Source: Bacillus thuringiensis
GTDB lineage: Bacteria; Bacillota; Bacilli; Bacillales; Bacillaceae_G
Direction of reading: 5' to 3'
Assembly (NCBI RefSeq): GCF_001182785.1
Contig: NZ_CP012099.1
Span: 2,292,501 to 2,356,500, forward strand
Length of the DNA: 64,000 bases
Shown here: positions 44,652-53,052 of the stretch, in pieces
Layout of the letters: every line of letters starts with the position of its first letter
How positions within the stretch are numbered: position 1 is the first letter of the stretch
Program-made: the position numbers and the translations under genes
Notes under the pieces: generated by a model
What the model saw: the letters and a program-made list of their open reading frames with translations, nothing else
Told to the model about the DNA's origin: nothing
The model's database searches: none

Positions 44652-45902
44652 ATGAATAAAGGAACACTGCAGATTACAGAAATCGAAGAAATTAGCATTC
44701 CTAATGTATTGAAGGATAAAATGAAGAATCTAATAGACCATGAATTAAAAACTCATAATCCTTATACTTGTGAACAAGAAATAGCTGCAAGCTTTTCAAG
44801 AGAGTGGCTTAATTGTTTGATTGATTATTCAAAGAAAACTTCGAATTCAGACATGAAAAAACTACTACATATGATAAATGTAGCGAATTGTGGTGGGAAC
44901 GTACCACCTACTCTTATTAAAAATATTCCATGTGATCCTATGGAAACCCTATTACCTGGGGAAAATCGCAAAGGTTTTAATTATGGTGAAGACGAACACG
45001 ATAGAATGAAAAAATATTTTTATGCAGAATGGGTCACATGGCTTTTTGCCACACTTTTTAATTATGATGCTTTAATTCACCCATCCGAACATGCAGGGAA
45101 AAATAGATTTCACCTCATTTCCCCTTTGAACAACGATGAAGTTTTGCGAAATGTCGGTGCAAGCACCGGTGGCGGAAACTTTTATCAACATAACGATGCC
45201 ACAGTGTATACAGATATGAAAGACCAATCAGATATTGAAGCAAGATTGAAAACATTCAATACGAATTTAGAAATTGTATCAAATAGACTTAATAAATCCG
45301 TAGAACGAATAGTGTCTGAAATTACTTGTGGAAAATTTACTAGAGTTGATGCTCTTTTATTAAAAGGAGTGTTAAATTTAAAAACTCAAACTCATATTGG
45401 AACGCCAAAATTACTTCAAAAGCATCTTGAAGAAAATCACTTCAGTAAAGATGATATATTTGCGGTAAGTAAAATGCCTATTGCTCATATCGCAGGAATG
45501 GCGGATGGTGAAATATCTGGATTTGTAGGGGAAATAAACCAAATCATATTTTTGGATGATAATGGTGATATTATTGCAACTTGTTTGAATGGAGCAGAAA
45601 ATAGATTGATTTATGTGGGAGAAAGTGAAGAAGAAAAATTGAAATTTGACATGTTTTTAGAACTCTTACGAACAACGCCCACTTATAAGGTTCCACTTAC
45701 ATCTGAAGATTTATTAATTATCCCAAATTCATACTATGGTAAACAAACAAATGTAACTCATGGTAGGGAAAGGTTATCTGAGGAAGAATATAAAATCCCG
45801 ATTGGAGATAATAAGTACGGAAGAAGAATTGTTTGCAGGCAGTACGTTTCCAGCCGATTACGTGATCAGAAAGAAAGTTACTTTACAGATATCATTAACT
45901 AG
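44652..45902 (+). CDS. Fe(II)/2-oxoglutarate-dependent oxygenase, clavaminate-synthase/TauD-like
   Basis: 416 residues, GGAGG before ATG. The HxD iron motif is H180-N-D182 in NFYQHNDATV. The distal His is His370 in NVTHGRERL, with an arginine-rich segment (YGRRIVCRQYV) after it for 2-oxoglutarate. The motif DLLIIPNSYYGKQTNVTHGR is typical of the clavaminate-synthase-like fold that hydroxylates amino acids (Arg, Asn, Lys) for secondary metabolism. The substrate is unknown. The TauE-type exporter downstream and the acetyltransferase beyond it are possible partners. Confidence 0.8.
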   Translation: MNKGTLQITEIEEISIPNVLKDKMKNLIDHELKTHNPYTCEQEIAASFSREWLNCLIDYSKKTSNSDMKKLLHMINVANCGGNVPPTLIKNIPCDPMETLLPGENRKGFNYGEDEHDRMKKYFYAEWVTWLFATLFNYDALIHPSEHAGKNRFHLISPLNNDEVLRNVGASTGGGNFYQHNDATVYTDMKDQSDIEARLKTFNTNLEIVSNRLNKSVERIVSEITCGKFTRVDALLLKGVLNLKTQTHIGTPKLLQKHLEENHFSKDDIFAVSKMPIAHIAGMADGEISGFVGEINQIIFLDDNGDIIATCLNGAENRLIYVGESEEEKLKFDMFLELLRTTPTYKVPLTSEDLLIIPNSYYGKQTNVTHGRERLSEEEYKIPIGDNKYGRRIVCRQYVSSRLRDQKESYFTDIIN

Positions 45903-45923
45903 TTTAAAGAGAGGAGGGGCGAT

Positions 45924-45969
45924 GGGGAGGTTTGGGTTATAATAGCTCAAGCCTGCCCCTATTCTTTGT
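45924..45969 (+). terminator. strong hairpin with mini-ORF between dioxygenase and transporter genes
   Basis: GGGGAGGtTTGGG...CTCAAgCCTgCCCC forms a GC-rich stem followed by TATTCTTTGT. The 5' arm overlaps a mini-frame with a good ribosome site (GAGGAGGGG, ATG 45921, MGRFGL, stop at 45939-45941). It may be a partial terminator that ribosomes on the mini-ORF could modulate. Confidence 0.55.
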
Positions 45970-46728
45970 ATGGATTTTACTATTGAATTACTCATACTAC
46001 TATTTTTAGTAGCTGTATTAGCAGGATGGATAGATACAATTGCTGGGGGCGGTGGTATGATAACTATCCCGATAATGTTATTAGTAGGTATGTCTCCTTC
46101 TGTAGCGATAGCAACTAATAAACTACAAGGGAGTAGCGGAACCCTCATGGCAACAATGATTTTTATTAAGAAGAAAGAAATTAATCTCAAAGATATGCGT
46201 TTGTCCATCTTAATGACCTTTTTGGGATCCGTTTTCGGTGGATGGCTTGTTTTACAGATACGGGCAGAATATCTAATCATGATATTACCTTTTTTACTTA
46301 TTATTATTGGTCTTTATTTTCTATTATCTCCAAATATAGCAAACGAAGATCGACCGAGAAAAATAAGTATGTTGTTGTTTGCGTTAACAGTGGCTCCGTT
46401 ACTTGGATTTTATGATGGTTTCTTCGGCCCTGGAACAGGTAGCTTGATTGCTTTAGCGTTCATTCTCTTATGTGGATATAGTGCTACAAGAGCAACTGCA
46501 AATGCTAAGATCTTGAATTTTACAAGTAATTTCGCTGCTTTGTTATATTTTATTATTTTTGGCCAAATCGATTGGACAATTGGGTTGATTATGATGCTTG
46601 GTCAAATTATAGGATCATATATTGGAGCGAAGATGGTGCTTACAAAAGGGACGTCATTAATACGACCAATAGTGGTTATTGTTTGCTTTGTCATGGCAAT
46701 TAAAATTTTTTTACAAAATATAAACTAA
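45970..46728 (+). CDS. TauE/SafE-family membrane transporter (YfcA-like)
   Basis: 252 residues, 7-8 hydrophobic segments. The N-terminal signature is LAGWIDTIAGGGGMITIPIMLLVGMSPSVAIATNKLQGSSGT, repeated in the second half as GFYDGFFGPGTGSLIALAFILLCG and ATANAKILNFTSNFAAL, the paired motif of the sulfite exporter TauE/SafE family (PF01925). Exports small sulfonates, sulfite or organic anions in known cases. No Shine-Dalgarno is evident before ATG 45970, which lies just behind a hairpin, so expression may be coupled or low. Confidence 0.87.
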   Translation: MDFTIELLILLFLVAVLAGWIDTIAGGGGMITIPIMLLVGMSPSVAIATNKLQGSSGTLMATMIFIKKKEINLKDMRLSILMTFLGSVFGGWLVLQIRAEYLIMILPFLLIIIGLYFLLSPNIANEDRPRKISMLLFALTVAPLLGFYDGFFGPGTGSLIALAFILLCGYSATRATANAKILNFTSNFAALLYFIIFGQIDWTIGLIMMLGQIIGSYIGAKMVLTKGTSLIRPIVVIVCFVMAIKIFLQNIN

Positions 46729-46812
46729 ATGTAATCAATATATTATTTGTATCAAAGTTAGAGTGTTTTCATGTTCTTATTGCAGTATTACGCTGTTTAA
46801 GTTGTGTTCAAA

Positions 46813-46851
46813 ATTACACAATTTGACTAGTGTAATGTATTGCGTTATGCT
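46813..46851 (+). promoter_or_regulatory. sigma-A promoter with overlapping inverted repeat for the acetyltransferase
   Basis: TTGACT (46823-46828), 17 bases, TATGCT (46846-46851). The inverted repeat ATTACAC / GTGTAAT (46813-46819, 46830-46836) spans the -35 region. Predicted start near 46858, giving a leader of about 120 bases before the acetyltransferase. Confidence 0.72.
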
Positions 46852-46882
46852 TTTTTTAGTATAAAAGAAAGGCTTGAAGATA

Positions 46883-46936
46883 ATGATTCGTCGTTTGAGA
46901 AAGCTAAAAAATGTAGCAGTCGTATTAAGCTTCTAA
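46883..46936 (+). CDS. 17-residue leader peptide of the acetyltransferase gene
   Basis: ATG 46883 with AAAGG upstream encodes MIRRLRKLKNVAVVLSF and stops at 46934-46936, inside the 5' arm of a hairpin that precedes the acetyltransferase ribosome site. It holds Arg-Leu-Arg and Lys-Leu-Lys, instances of the plus-X-plus motif at which macrolides stall ribosomes in several erm leaders. This organisation is that of a drug-sensing attenuation leader. Confidence 0.6.
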   Translation: MIRRLRKLKNVAVVLSF

Positions 46937-46967
46937 GTAAATTACAAAATATATAATACTTAGAAGC
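46929..46967 (+). promoter_or_regulatory. attenuator hairpin before the acetyltransferase ribosome site
   Basis: Perfect 11-base arms GCTTCTAAGTA (46929-46939) and TACTTAGAAGC (46957-46967) around a 17-base AT loop. The 3' arm abuts GCGAGGAA, the ribosome site for ATG 46981. The leader stop codon lies in the 5' arm, so a ribosome stalled near the end of the leader would open the stem. A weaker alternative pairing AAGCT (46901-46905) with AGCTT (46929-46933) exists. Confidence 0.65.
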
Positions 46968-46980
46968 GAGGAATAAAGTT

Positions 46981-47640
46981 ATGAAGTATCCATTATTTAA
47001 TCATTGGTCAGAAACAAAGTATATAAAAGATATAGTAACAAATCCACTCATTGAAGTAGGAGAGTACTCCTATTATTCAGGCTATTATAGTCATCAAAAT
47101 TTTGAAGATGGCTGTGTAAGGTATTTGTGGGGGGATGCTAAGTCTCAAGCACTTTTCAATCCAATTGAACAGATGGGATGGCATCTTGATAAACTCATTA
47201 TTGGGAATTATGTTTGCATTGCAAGTGGAGTAGTCATTTTAATGGGTGGTAACCATAATCATCACTCAGAATGGATTACAGTATATCCATTCGCTGAGCA
47301 AATTGAACAATCATATGAACCTAAGGGTGATACAGTCATAAAAAGTGATGCTTGGATTGGAATGAATGCTATAATAATGCCTGGCGTTACTATTGGTGAA
47401 GGGGCAATTGTTGCTGCAGGATCTGTCGTAAGTAAAGATGTTCCGCCGTATACAATAGTTGGTGGAAATCCTGCTAAGGAAATAAAGAAACGATTCACTG
47501 ATACAGAAATAAACATGTTAATGGAAATGCGTTGGTTTGATTGGGATAGGAAATTGATTGAGAAGGCAATTCCGCTGTTATCTAGTCCATCCATCGAACC
47601 ATTATTTGCTTTTTATAAAAATGAAGTGAAAAATAAATAA
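46981..47640 (+). CDS. xenobiotic acetyltransferase (CatB/Vat type, left-handed beta-helix)
   Basis: 219 residues. Begins KYIKDIVTNPLIEVGEYSYYSGYY, the signature of type B chloramphenicol/streptogramin A acetyltransferases. The hexapeptide-repeat core (IIGNYVCIASGVVILMGGNHNHH, IKSDAWIGMNAIIMPGVTIGEGAIVAAGS) has the catalytic His in the GNHNHH loop, and the C-terminus is VGGNPAKEIKKRF. It would O-acetylate chloramphenicol or streptogramin A with acetyl-CoA. A leader peptide and hairpin upstream suggest drug-inducible translation. Confidence 0.9.
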   Translation: MKYPLFNHWSETKYIKDIVTNPLIEVGEYSYYSGYYSHQNFEDGCVRYLWGDAKSQALFNPIEQMGWHLDKLIIGNYVCIASGVVILMGGNHNHHSEWITVYPFAEQIEQSYEPKGDTVIKSDAWIGMNAIIMPGVTIGEGAIVAAGSVVSKDVPPYTIVGGNPAKEIKKRFTDTEINMLMEMRWFDWDRKLIEKAIPLLSSPSIEPLFAFYKNEVKNK

Positions 47641-47649
47641 ATCAGTTAG

Positions 47650-47684
47650 AAAAACTACATCCAGTATAGGGTGTAGTTTTTTTA
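47650..47684 (+). terminator. Rho-independent terminator of the acetyltransferase
   Basis: AAAACTACA...TGTAGTTTT stem followed by TTTATT. Confidence 0.88.
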
Positions 47685-47787
47685 TTACAAAAAACTAATA
47701 GTTTAGACTAAAGAAAATTCATCTCTAATATAAGTCTAGCAAATAGCTGAATTGAGTAATTAAAATCCTTGATAGCTAATAAAGCAT

Positions 47788-47831
47788 TAACGGGCAGTAA
47801 GACCCCAACTGATTAAAGTTTCACTTTATTT
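47788..47831 (+). repeat. bcr1 fragment
   Basis: ACGGGCAGTAAGACCCCAACTGATTAAAGTTTCACTTTAT joins an internal piece and the right end of bcr1, with most of the interior missing. The rest of the 47641-48112 gap shows no gene; the promoter of the carboxypeptidase gene should lie near 48000-48080. Confidence 0.75.
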
Positions 47832-48112
47832 TTTGTAAATATGGAACAAATGTAGTATCTAGATTGTCTATTAATTGTAATCCTAAAAAATATGAAAGTG
47901 CGAATCATTTTGAAAAATATAAGGGGATTAAAAATAGGGATATGTGTGGGAATACAAAGTATCAGGGCATCTAAAAGTGTCGGATGAGATGGTCTATATG
48001 AAAGCGATTCTAATGTCTTATATGTATATACAATTTGAGAACACTGTCTGTTTTTTTGAGATTATGTTAGAATAACGCTTTTTTGAGTACAAAGATATTG
48101 GAGGTAACAGAA

Positions 48113-49426
48113 GTGAAAGGTATGCTTTGCAAGAGATTTATTGCAATAGTAACAGTGCTTACACTATTTTGTAGCATGTTCGTTACATTTGGAAGAGCAG
48201 CGGCGGAAACAGCTTCTGCTATAGAGGTTGAAGCAGGATCAGCAATTTTAATAGAAGCAAATTCCGGGAAAATTTTATATGAAAAAAATGCAGATGAATC
48301 ATTGGCAATTGCTAGTATGACAAAAATGATGAGCGAATACTTAGTTCATGAAGCGGTGGATAAAGGAAAACTTAAATGGGATCAAAAAGTTAAAATCTCT
48401 GAATATGCACATAAGATTTCGCAAGATCGTTCATTATCAAACGTTCCATTAGAAAATGGTGGCTCTTATACAGTAAAAGAGTTATATGAGGCAATGGCAA
48501 TTTACTCTGCAAACGGTGCAACAATTGCTTTAGTTGAAGAGATTGCTGGTAAAGAAGTCAACTTTGTAAAAATGATGAACGATAAGTCGAAAGAGTTTGG
48601 AATGAAAGATTATAAATTTGTAAACTCTACAGGCTTAACAAATCACGATTTAAAAGGATATCATCCAGAAGGGACAACTCTAGACGAGAAAAATAAAATG
48701 TCTGCAAGGGATTGTGCAATTTTAGCACAACGTCTTATTCAAGATTTCCCCCAAATATTAAATACAGCAAAAATTCCTAAAAAAACATTCCAAGAGGGTG
48801 GTAAATATCCAATTGATATGGCGAACTTTAACTGGATGTTAAAAGGTTTAATTAAGCAATATGAAGGTGTAGATGGTTTGAAAACAGGAACGACTCCAGA
48901 AGCGGGAGATTGTTTCACTGGTACAGTAGAAAGAAATGGTATGCGCCTAATTTCTGTAGTGATAAAAGCAAAATCTCATACGGCACGTTTTGATGAAACA
49001 AAGAAATTATACGATTATGGATTTGCGAATTTTGAAGTGAAGAATGTCTACAGAAAAGATTCAGTAGTAAAAGGGCATGAAACAGTGCGAGTAGCAAATG
49101 CAAAAGACAAAGATGTAGTAGTTCAAACGAAGCAAGCTGTTTCACTTCCAATGCCGAAGGGCAATAAAGACATTTATAAAAAAGAATTTAAAGTATTGAA
49201 TAAAAAACAAGAAGCGCCTATGAAAAAAGGTGTAACAATTAGTGAAATGATTATCTCGCCTAAAGATAATACAGATCCTGGGTTCTTATCAGGTAAATCG
49301 TTACAAATAGATCTTGTAACAAAATCTGATGTGGAACAAGCAAATTGGTTTACACGTTTTATACGTAAAACAGGATCTTTTTTTAGTGGTATGTGGGATA
49401 GTGCGATTGATATAGTAAAAAGCTAA
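48113..49426 (+). CDS. D-alanyl-D-alanine carboxypeptidase (DacA/PBP5-like)
   Basis: 437 residues from GTG 48113 with GGAGGT at 8-base spacing (a TTG 30 bases upstream is rejected). Signal peptide ends near GRAAA-ET. The three active-site motifs are SMTK (ASMTKMMSEYLV), SAN (IYSANGAT) and KTG (GLKTGTTPEAGD). The C-terminal PBP5_C domain ends in an amphipathic membrane-anchoring helix (ANWFTRFIRKTGSFFSGMWD). It removes the terminal D-Ala from cell-wall pentapeptides, which controls cross-linking. Confidence 0.93.
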   Translation: MKGMLCKRFIAIVTVLTLFCSMFVTFGRAAAETASAIEVEAGSAILIEANSGKILYEKNADESLAIASMTKMMSEYLVHEAVDKGKLKWDQKVKISEYAHKISQDRSLSNVPLENGGSYTVKELYEAMAIYSANGATIALVEEIAGKEVNFVKMMNDKSKEFGMKDYKFVNSTGLTNHDLKGYHPEGTTLDEKNKMSARDCAILAQRLIQDFPQILNTAKIPKKTFQEGGKYPIDMANFNWMLKGLIKQYEGVDGLKTGTTPEAGDCFTGTVERNGMRLISVVIKAKSHTARFDETKKLYDYGFANFEVKNVYRKDSVVKGHETVRVANAKDKDVVVQTKQAVSLPMPKGNKDIYKKEFKVLNKKQEAPMKKGVTISEMIISPKDNTDPGFLSGKSLQIDLVTKSDVEQANWFTRFIRKTGSFFSGMWDSAIDIVKS

Positions 49427-49770
49427 TTTTATAGGATACAACTAAATATTAGTCTGAAACAAAAGGTTTCAAAGTCTTATAGGTTCTTATGTGCATAGTT
49501 TGGAATGAAAGAGTGTATTACTTTTGAAATTTGGTTCTTCGGAACATTTTGTATTTCTATCAAGCTAAAATAAATTTATATCCAAATATCCCTAAAACGC
49601 TATTCTTTTTGTAGAAATATACAGAAAGGATGGCGTTTATTATGAATTTTTCGATTTAAAGGATTCGGGTGCAAGGTTAGTTTAATAAAGTTACATGATG
49701 AAAAAACACCCACTATTCCATCAATTTACAATAAAAAATTAATATCTGGTACGTATTTCTGTAATTAGAT
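49427..49770. other. intergenic region with a short coding remnant
   Basis: A frame ending at TAA 49683-49685 reads ILFVEIYRKDGVYYEFFDLK then DSGARLV, which looks like the C-terminal end of a lost protein; there is no start. A weak hairpin GAAAC-AAAAG-GTTTC lies near 49458. Nothing else supportable. Confidence 0.4.
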
Positions 49771-49772
49771 TG

Positions 49773-49897
49773 TATCCCGCTATTTGCCGGGCAGTAAGAC
49801 CCCCATCTCAAAATTCAGCGGAAGCAAGGAAGTTAGGTGGGGGCCCTGCTGCCCGTAAACGCCCGATTGGCGAGGGCTGATTAAAGTTTCACTTTAT
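49773..49897 (+). repeat. bcr1 element, best-preserved copy
   Basis: Begins TATCCCGCTATTTGCCGGGC, has the inverted GGGGGCCCTGCTGCCCGTAA and GCAGTAAGACCCCCAT segments in the middle, and ends CTGATTAAAGTTTCACTTTAT. Matches my memory of the ~155-base bcr1 repeat of the B. cereus group, slightly shortened (125 bases). The inner segments can fold extensively. Confidence 0.85.
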
Positions 49898-50090
49898 AAA
49901 AATTTAATAAAATCTTTTCTTTGTATTAAATATTTTGTTTTAAATTATGTATATAAAGAAATGGAGGTCAAATTAACTTTGTACTGCTTATATTAGGAAT
50001 TTAAAGAAACAATATGTACAATCCACCCACTACATTCTTATAGTGGCCTTTATGAACAGCAAAATTTACAATTTACAAGGAGAACATTTT

Positions 50091-51200
50091 ATGAGTAAGA
50101 GAATAAAAGAATTAGATTCCATACGAGGGTTAGCGGCACTTACTGTGGTATTTGGACATTTTTGTTTAATGCTACCATCGTTGCCTAATTCTATTAAATT
50201 TTCCCCGCTTAGGTTTTTATGGGCGGGTGGGGAAGCTGTTATCGTTTTTTATGTACTAAGTGGTTTTGTGTTATCTATGGCACTTTATCATTCAAAAACA
50301 AATTATTGGGGATATTTAATTAAGAGATTTGTAAGAATCTATATTCCTTATTATTTTTGGATAATCGTTACCTTTGTTTTATTTATTTTATTTTCGTCGT
50401 ATGAAGTGGTAGGATTACGAGATTGGTTCTATGATAGGTGGCAAGGGTCTATAACAAAATTAGATATTCTAAACCACTTTGTGCTTCTTAATAACTTTTT
50501 TACGGAAAATTATAATCCAGTTATTTGGTCATTGGCTCAAGAAATGCGTATATCTATTGTGTTTCCTTTGTTATTCCTTCTTTTTTATAAACTGAATTGG
50601 AAGAAAACGATACTATTTGCATTGAGCTTTTCTTTAATTAGTGTTGTTCTTAATATGTTGCATATTGGGAAAGCTGAAGGATTTTATAATGGTTATGCTG
50701 ATACACTGCATTTTACATCTATGTTTATGGTTGGAATGTTACTTTTTAAGTATCAGGAAAAACTTATCTACTCATATAGGAACATGAAAAAATTTAAAAA
50801 AGGATTTCTTATTGCATTAGGGATTATTCTATATTTATATTCCATTTTAATTTATGGTTTTTCCCGTAATGATACAACTTTCTTATTAAAAGATTGGGGT
50901 GTCGTAATGGGGGTTAGTATATTTATTATAATGGCTATGAGTAACCTAAAAGTAAAAGCATTTTTAAATAAGAGTGTATTTGTATATTTAGGAGAAATTT
51001 CATACAGTATCTATTTGTGTCATTTTCCAATCATGATGGTATTATTTAAACTTTTGTATACAAAGATACCTATCTTTTTCCTTCTTACTTTGTGCATTGC
51101 AATGACACTACTTTTTTCTATAGTTTCATATCATTTAATCGAAAAGAAATGTATCAACTGGGCAAAACAAAGAACAACAAATTTTTTGAAAAAAGTATAA
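50091..51200 (+). CDS. acyltransferase family 3 (OafA/YrhL-like) membrane protein
   Basis: 369 residues from ATG 50091 (AAGGAG upstream; the frame is open further but without a ribosome site). About ten membrane helices. The family start RIKELDSIRGLAALTVVFGHF contains the conserved Arg and catalytic His, with WAGGEAVIVFYVLSGFVLS and IWSLAQEMRISIVFPL following. Transfers acetyl or other acyl groups to cell-envelope glycans. Followed after a palindrome by an SGNH hydrolase, a functional type often paired with acyltransferases. Confidence 0.88.
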   Translation: MSKRIKELDSIRGLAALTVVFGHFCLMLPSLPNSIKFSPLRFLWAGGEAVIVFYVLSGFVLSMALYHSKTNYWGYLIKRFVRIYIPYYFWIIVTFVLFILFSSYEVVGLRDWFYDRWQGSITKLDILNHFVLLNNFFTENYNPVIWSLAQEMRISIVFPLLFLLFYKLNWKKTILFALSFSLISVVLNMLHIGKAEGFYNGYADTLHFTSMFMVGMLLFKYQEKLIYSYRNMKKFKKGFLIALGIILYLYSILIYGFSRNDTTFLLKDWGVVMGVSIFIIMAMSNLKVKAFLNKSVFVYLGEISYSIYLCHFPIMMVLFKLLYTKIPIFFLLTLCIAMTLLFSIVSYHLIEKKCINWAKQRTTNFLKKV

Positions 51201-51241
51201 TTACTAGATAGATTTTATTTCTTTAGTAAATATATGAATAT

Positions 51242-51273
51242 GACCGATTCCTAAGTATACTTAGGAATCGGTC
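51242..51273. terminator. 32-base perfect palindrome, probable bidirectional terminator
   Basis: GACCGATTCCTAAGTA followed directly by its reverse complement. Downstream AATTTTGG is a weak U tract. Confidence 0.7.
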
Positions 51274-51402
51274 AATTTTGGATTCTAAATGTAAATATAG
51301 TAAAGTGGAATATAATTGAAATCGAAAACCACTTAGAAATAACAATTACGGTGTGAGCTATTGTATAGTATAGATATGGTTAATAATAAAGGGGGAATAC
51401 AT

Positions 51403-51993
51403 ATGTGGAAGCGATTTGTAGCAATTGGTGATAGTTTTACAGAGGGGATAGGGGATAAAGTTGAGGGAATTGCATTAAAAAGTTGGGTAGATCATTTTGT
51501 TCAACTGTGTGAAAACGATATAGAATATGCCAATTTTGCAAAGCGTGGGTTAGTAACTAAAGAAATTCGCTCGCAGCAATTGGAAAAGGCGTTAACTTTT
51601 AATCCAGATTTGGTTAGTCTCATTGCAGGGGCAAACGATGTTTTAAAAGGACGTTGGAATCATGATGCATATAAGAACGATATGGAATTTATGATAAATA
51701 CATTAAGTAAAGCAGGGGCTGATATTATTATAGCAAACCTTCCAGATTTTACAGTTAGGCTTCCTTTTGCTTCTGAAAAAAAACAAGTAATAAAAGAACA
51801 ATTATTAGAGGTAAATGAAGTTATATATTCACTGAGCAGAGAGTATAAGCTTCATCATGTTGATTTTTGGAATCATCATTTAGTTAATGACAATACGCTT
51901 TGGTCTAAGGATTTAATTCATCCAAACTCAAAAGGATATGTAAAAGTTGCTGAATTAATTTTTAGTAGTTTGCCTGTACAGAAGATAAAATAA
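51403..51993 (+). CDS. SGNH/GDSL-family hydrolase
   Basis: 196 residues from ATG 51403 (AAAGGGGG upstream). Block I nucleophile Ser in VAIGDSFTEGIGDK, block II Gly in NFAKRGLVTKEI, block III Asn in SLIAGANDVL, block V catalytic Asp/His in SKDLIHPNSKGYVKVAE. No signal peptide, so cytosolic. Probable esterase; substrate unknown. Confidence 0.9.
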   Translation: MWKRFVAIGDSFTEGIGDKVEGIALKSWVDHFVQLCENDIEYANFAKRGLVTKEIRSQQLEKALTFNPDLVSLIAGANDVLKGRWNHDAYKNDMEFMINTLSKAGADIIIANLPDFTVRLPFASEKKQVIKEQLLEVNEVIYSLSREYKLHHVDFWNHHLVNDNTLWSKDLIHPNSKGYVKVAELIFSSLPVQKIK

Positions 51994-52406
51994 TAGTTTG
52001 CAATTTAACGAATATGATATTAAGTGTATAAAGCTATGTTTTTTAGTAAATAGAAAGAACTAAACATTTAGCAAACAAAGCGTTTCTACGATATATTTCT
52101 ACAGTAGTGCACAAATACAGAATCACAAAGAAAGATCACTTATGGAAATAGGTGGTCTTTAAATGTTTTTTATAACTAAATTAGTATATACTGTATTACT
52201 AACAGTTTCGTACTACATAAAAATTAAGTTCTCTTATAGAAAAACTGATTTTATATTATCTTAAAATATAATAAAACGTTCAAATCATATTTTGGGTATG
52301 TATCTTAATTGTGAATGATGTGTAATTTTTTTGAAGTATAAATATCCAATAAATAAAATAGGTAGTAGGTGCAGAAGTATTAATACTATATTATTCAATT
52401 CTTGTT
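51994..52406. other. intergenic region, hairpin only
   Basis: No supportable gene. AAAGATCAC...GTGGTCTTT at 52129-52158 is a hairpin that could end the SGNH transcript, followed by TAAATGTTTTTTAT. Confidence 0.45.
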
Positions 52407-52589
52407 ATGAGTACATTAGTGATTGGTAATATTATATTTTTATTATCAACTTTAGTTATTGGAATTAATTTGCATAGAAAATATGTAGGATTAGAAAAAA
52501 TATACTTTATTGTATATTTTTTTTGTTTAGTTGGATTTACGGTCTCTTTAAACTATTATGTTAATAAAATTAAAAAACTTAATTCTTAA
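52407..52589 (+). CDS. possible small membrane protein
   Basis: 60 residues with two hydrophobic segments (TLVIGNIIFLLSTLVIGINL; IYFIVYFFCLVGFTVSLNYY) around a charged loop and a basic tail. ATG 52407 has no ribosome site, which weakens the call. Family unknown. Confidence 0.4.
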   Translation: MSTLVIGNIIFLLSTLVIGINLHRKYVGLEKIYFIVYFFCLVGFTVSLNYYVNKIKKLNS

Positions 52590-53052
52590 TACCCTTATGG
52601 TTAAAGCTATCTATAAAATGAAAATATAACTAAATAATAGTTTGCTATGATTTGTGGATTTGGTTTTTTATCCGAATTTTCTGATTCAAATATTTCAACT
52701 TTATGAATATAGTAGGTGAAATATTTGTGTGATAGTATTTGAGATAGAAAAAAGCCAACTTTAAAAAGGATGTGAATTGAATGTGTAAACGACTGTAAAG
52801 GGTTATATTAAGGCAACGTTTAGCTGTTATTAGTGTAAGGTAAAGATATATTTTGTAACAGTTGATATAAAAATGAAGGAATAGGTACGCTTTCGTTTGT
52901 CTGACTATTTTAAATATACGAAAAATAATACCGATTTGAGTTTTGACGAAGTTAAATTCTAGGTGAGATGTCAATAATGATTAATTAGGTTTAATAAAGA
53001 GGTACCTTATACGCAAAAGCGTTTATATTAGTAACCTAAGGAGCTTGCTTTT
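52590..53052. other. leader/promoter region of the NRPS locus
   Basis: No supportable gene. At 53001-53040 a long imperfect hairpin (AGGTACCTTATACGC-AAAA-GCGTTTATATTAGTAACCT) ends just before the AAGGAG ribosome site of the exporter gene and could sequester it or mark a regulatory site. The promoter of the locus is not obvious. Confidence 0.4.

Noticed and set aside
45858..46280. 140-residue minus-strand ORF opposite the transporter gene
   Set aside because: Shadow of the TauE/SafE coding sequence, whose family motifs are clear on the plus strand.
52645..52974. 109-residue minus-strand ORF in the NRPS leader region
   Set aside because: Low-complexity Ile/Tyr/Phe composition from AT-rich DNA, no ribosome site and no recognisable motif.
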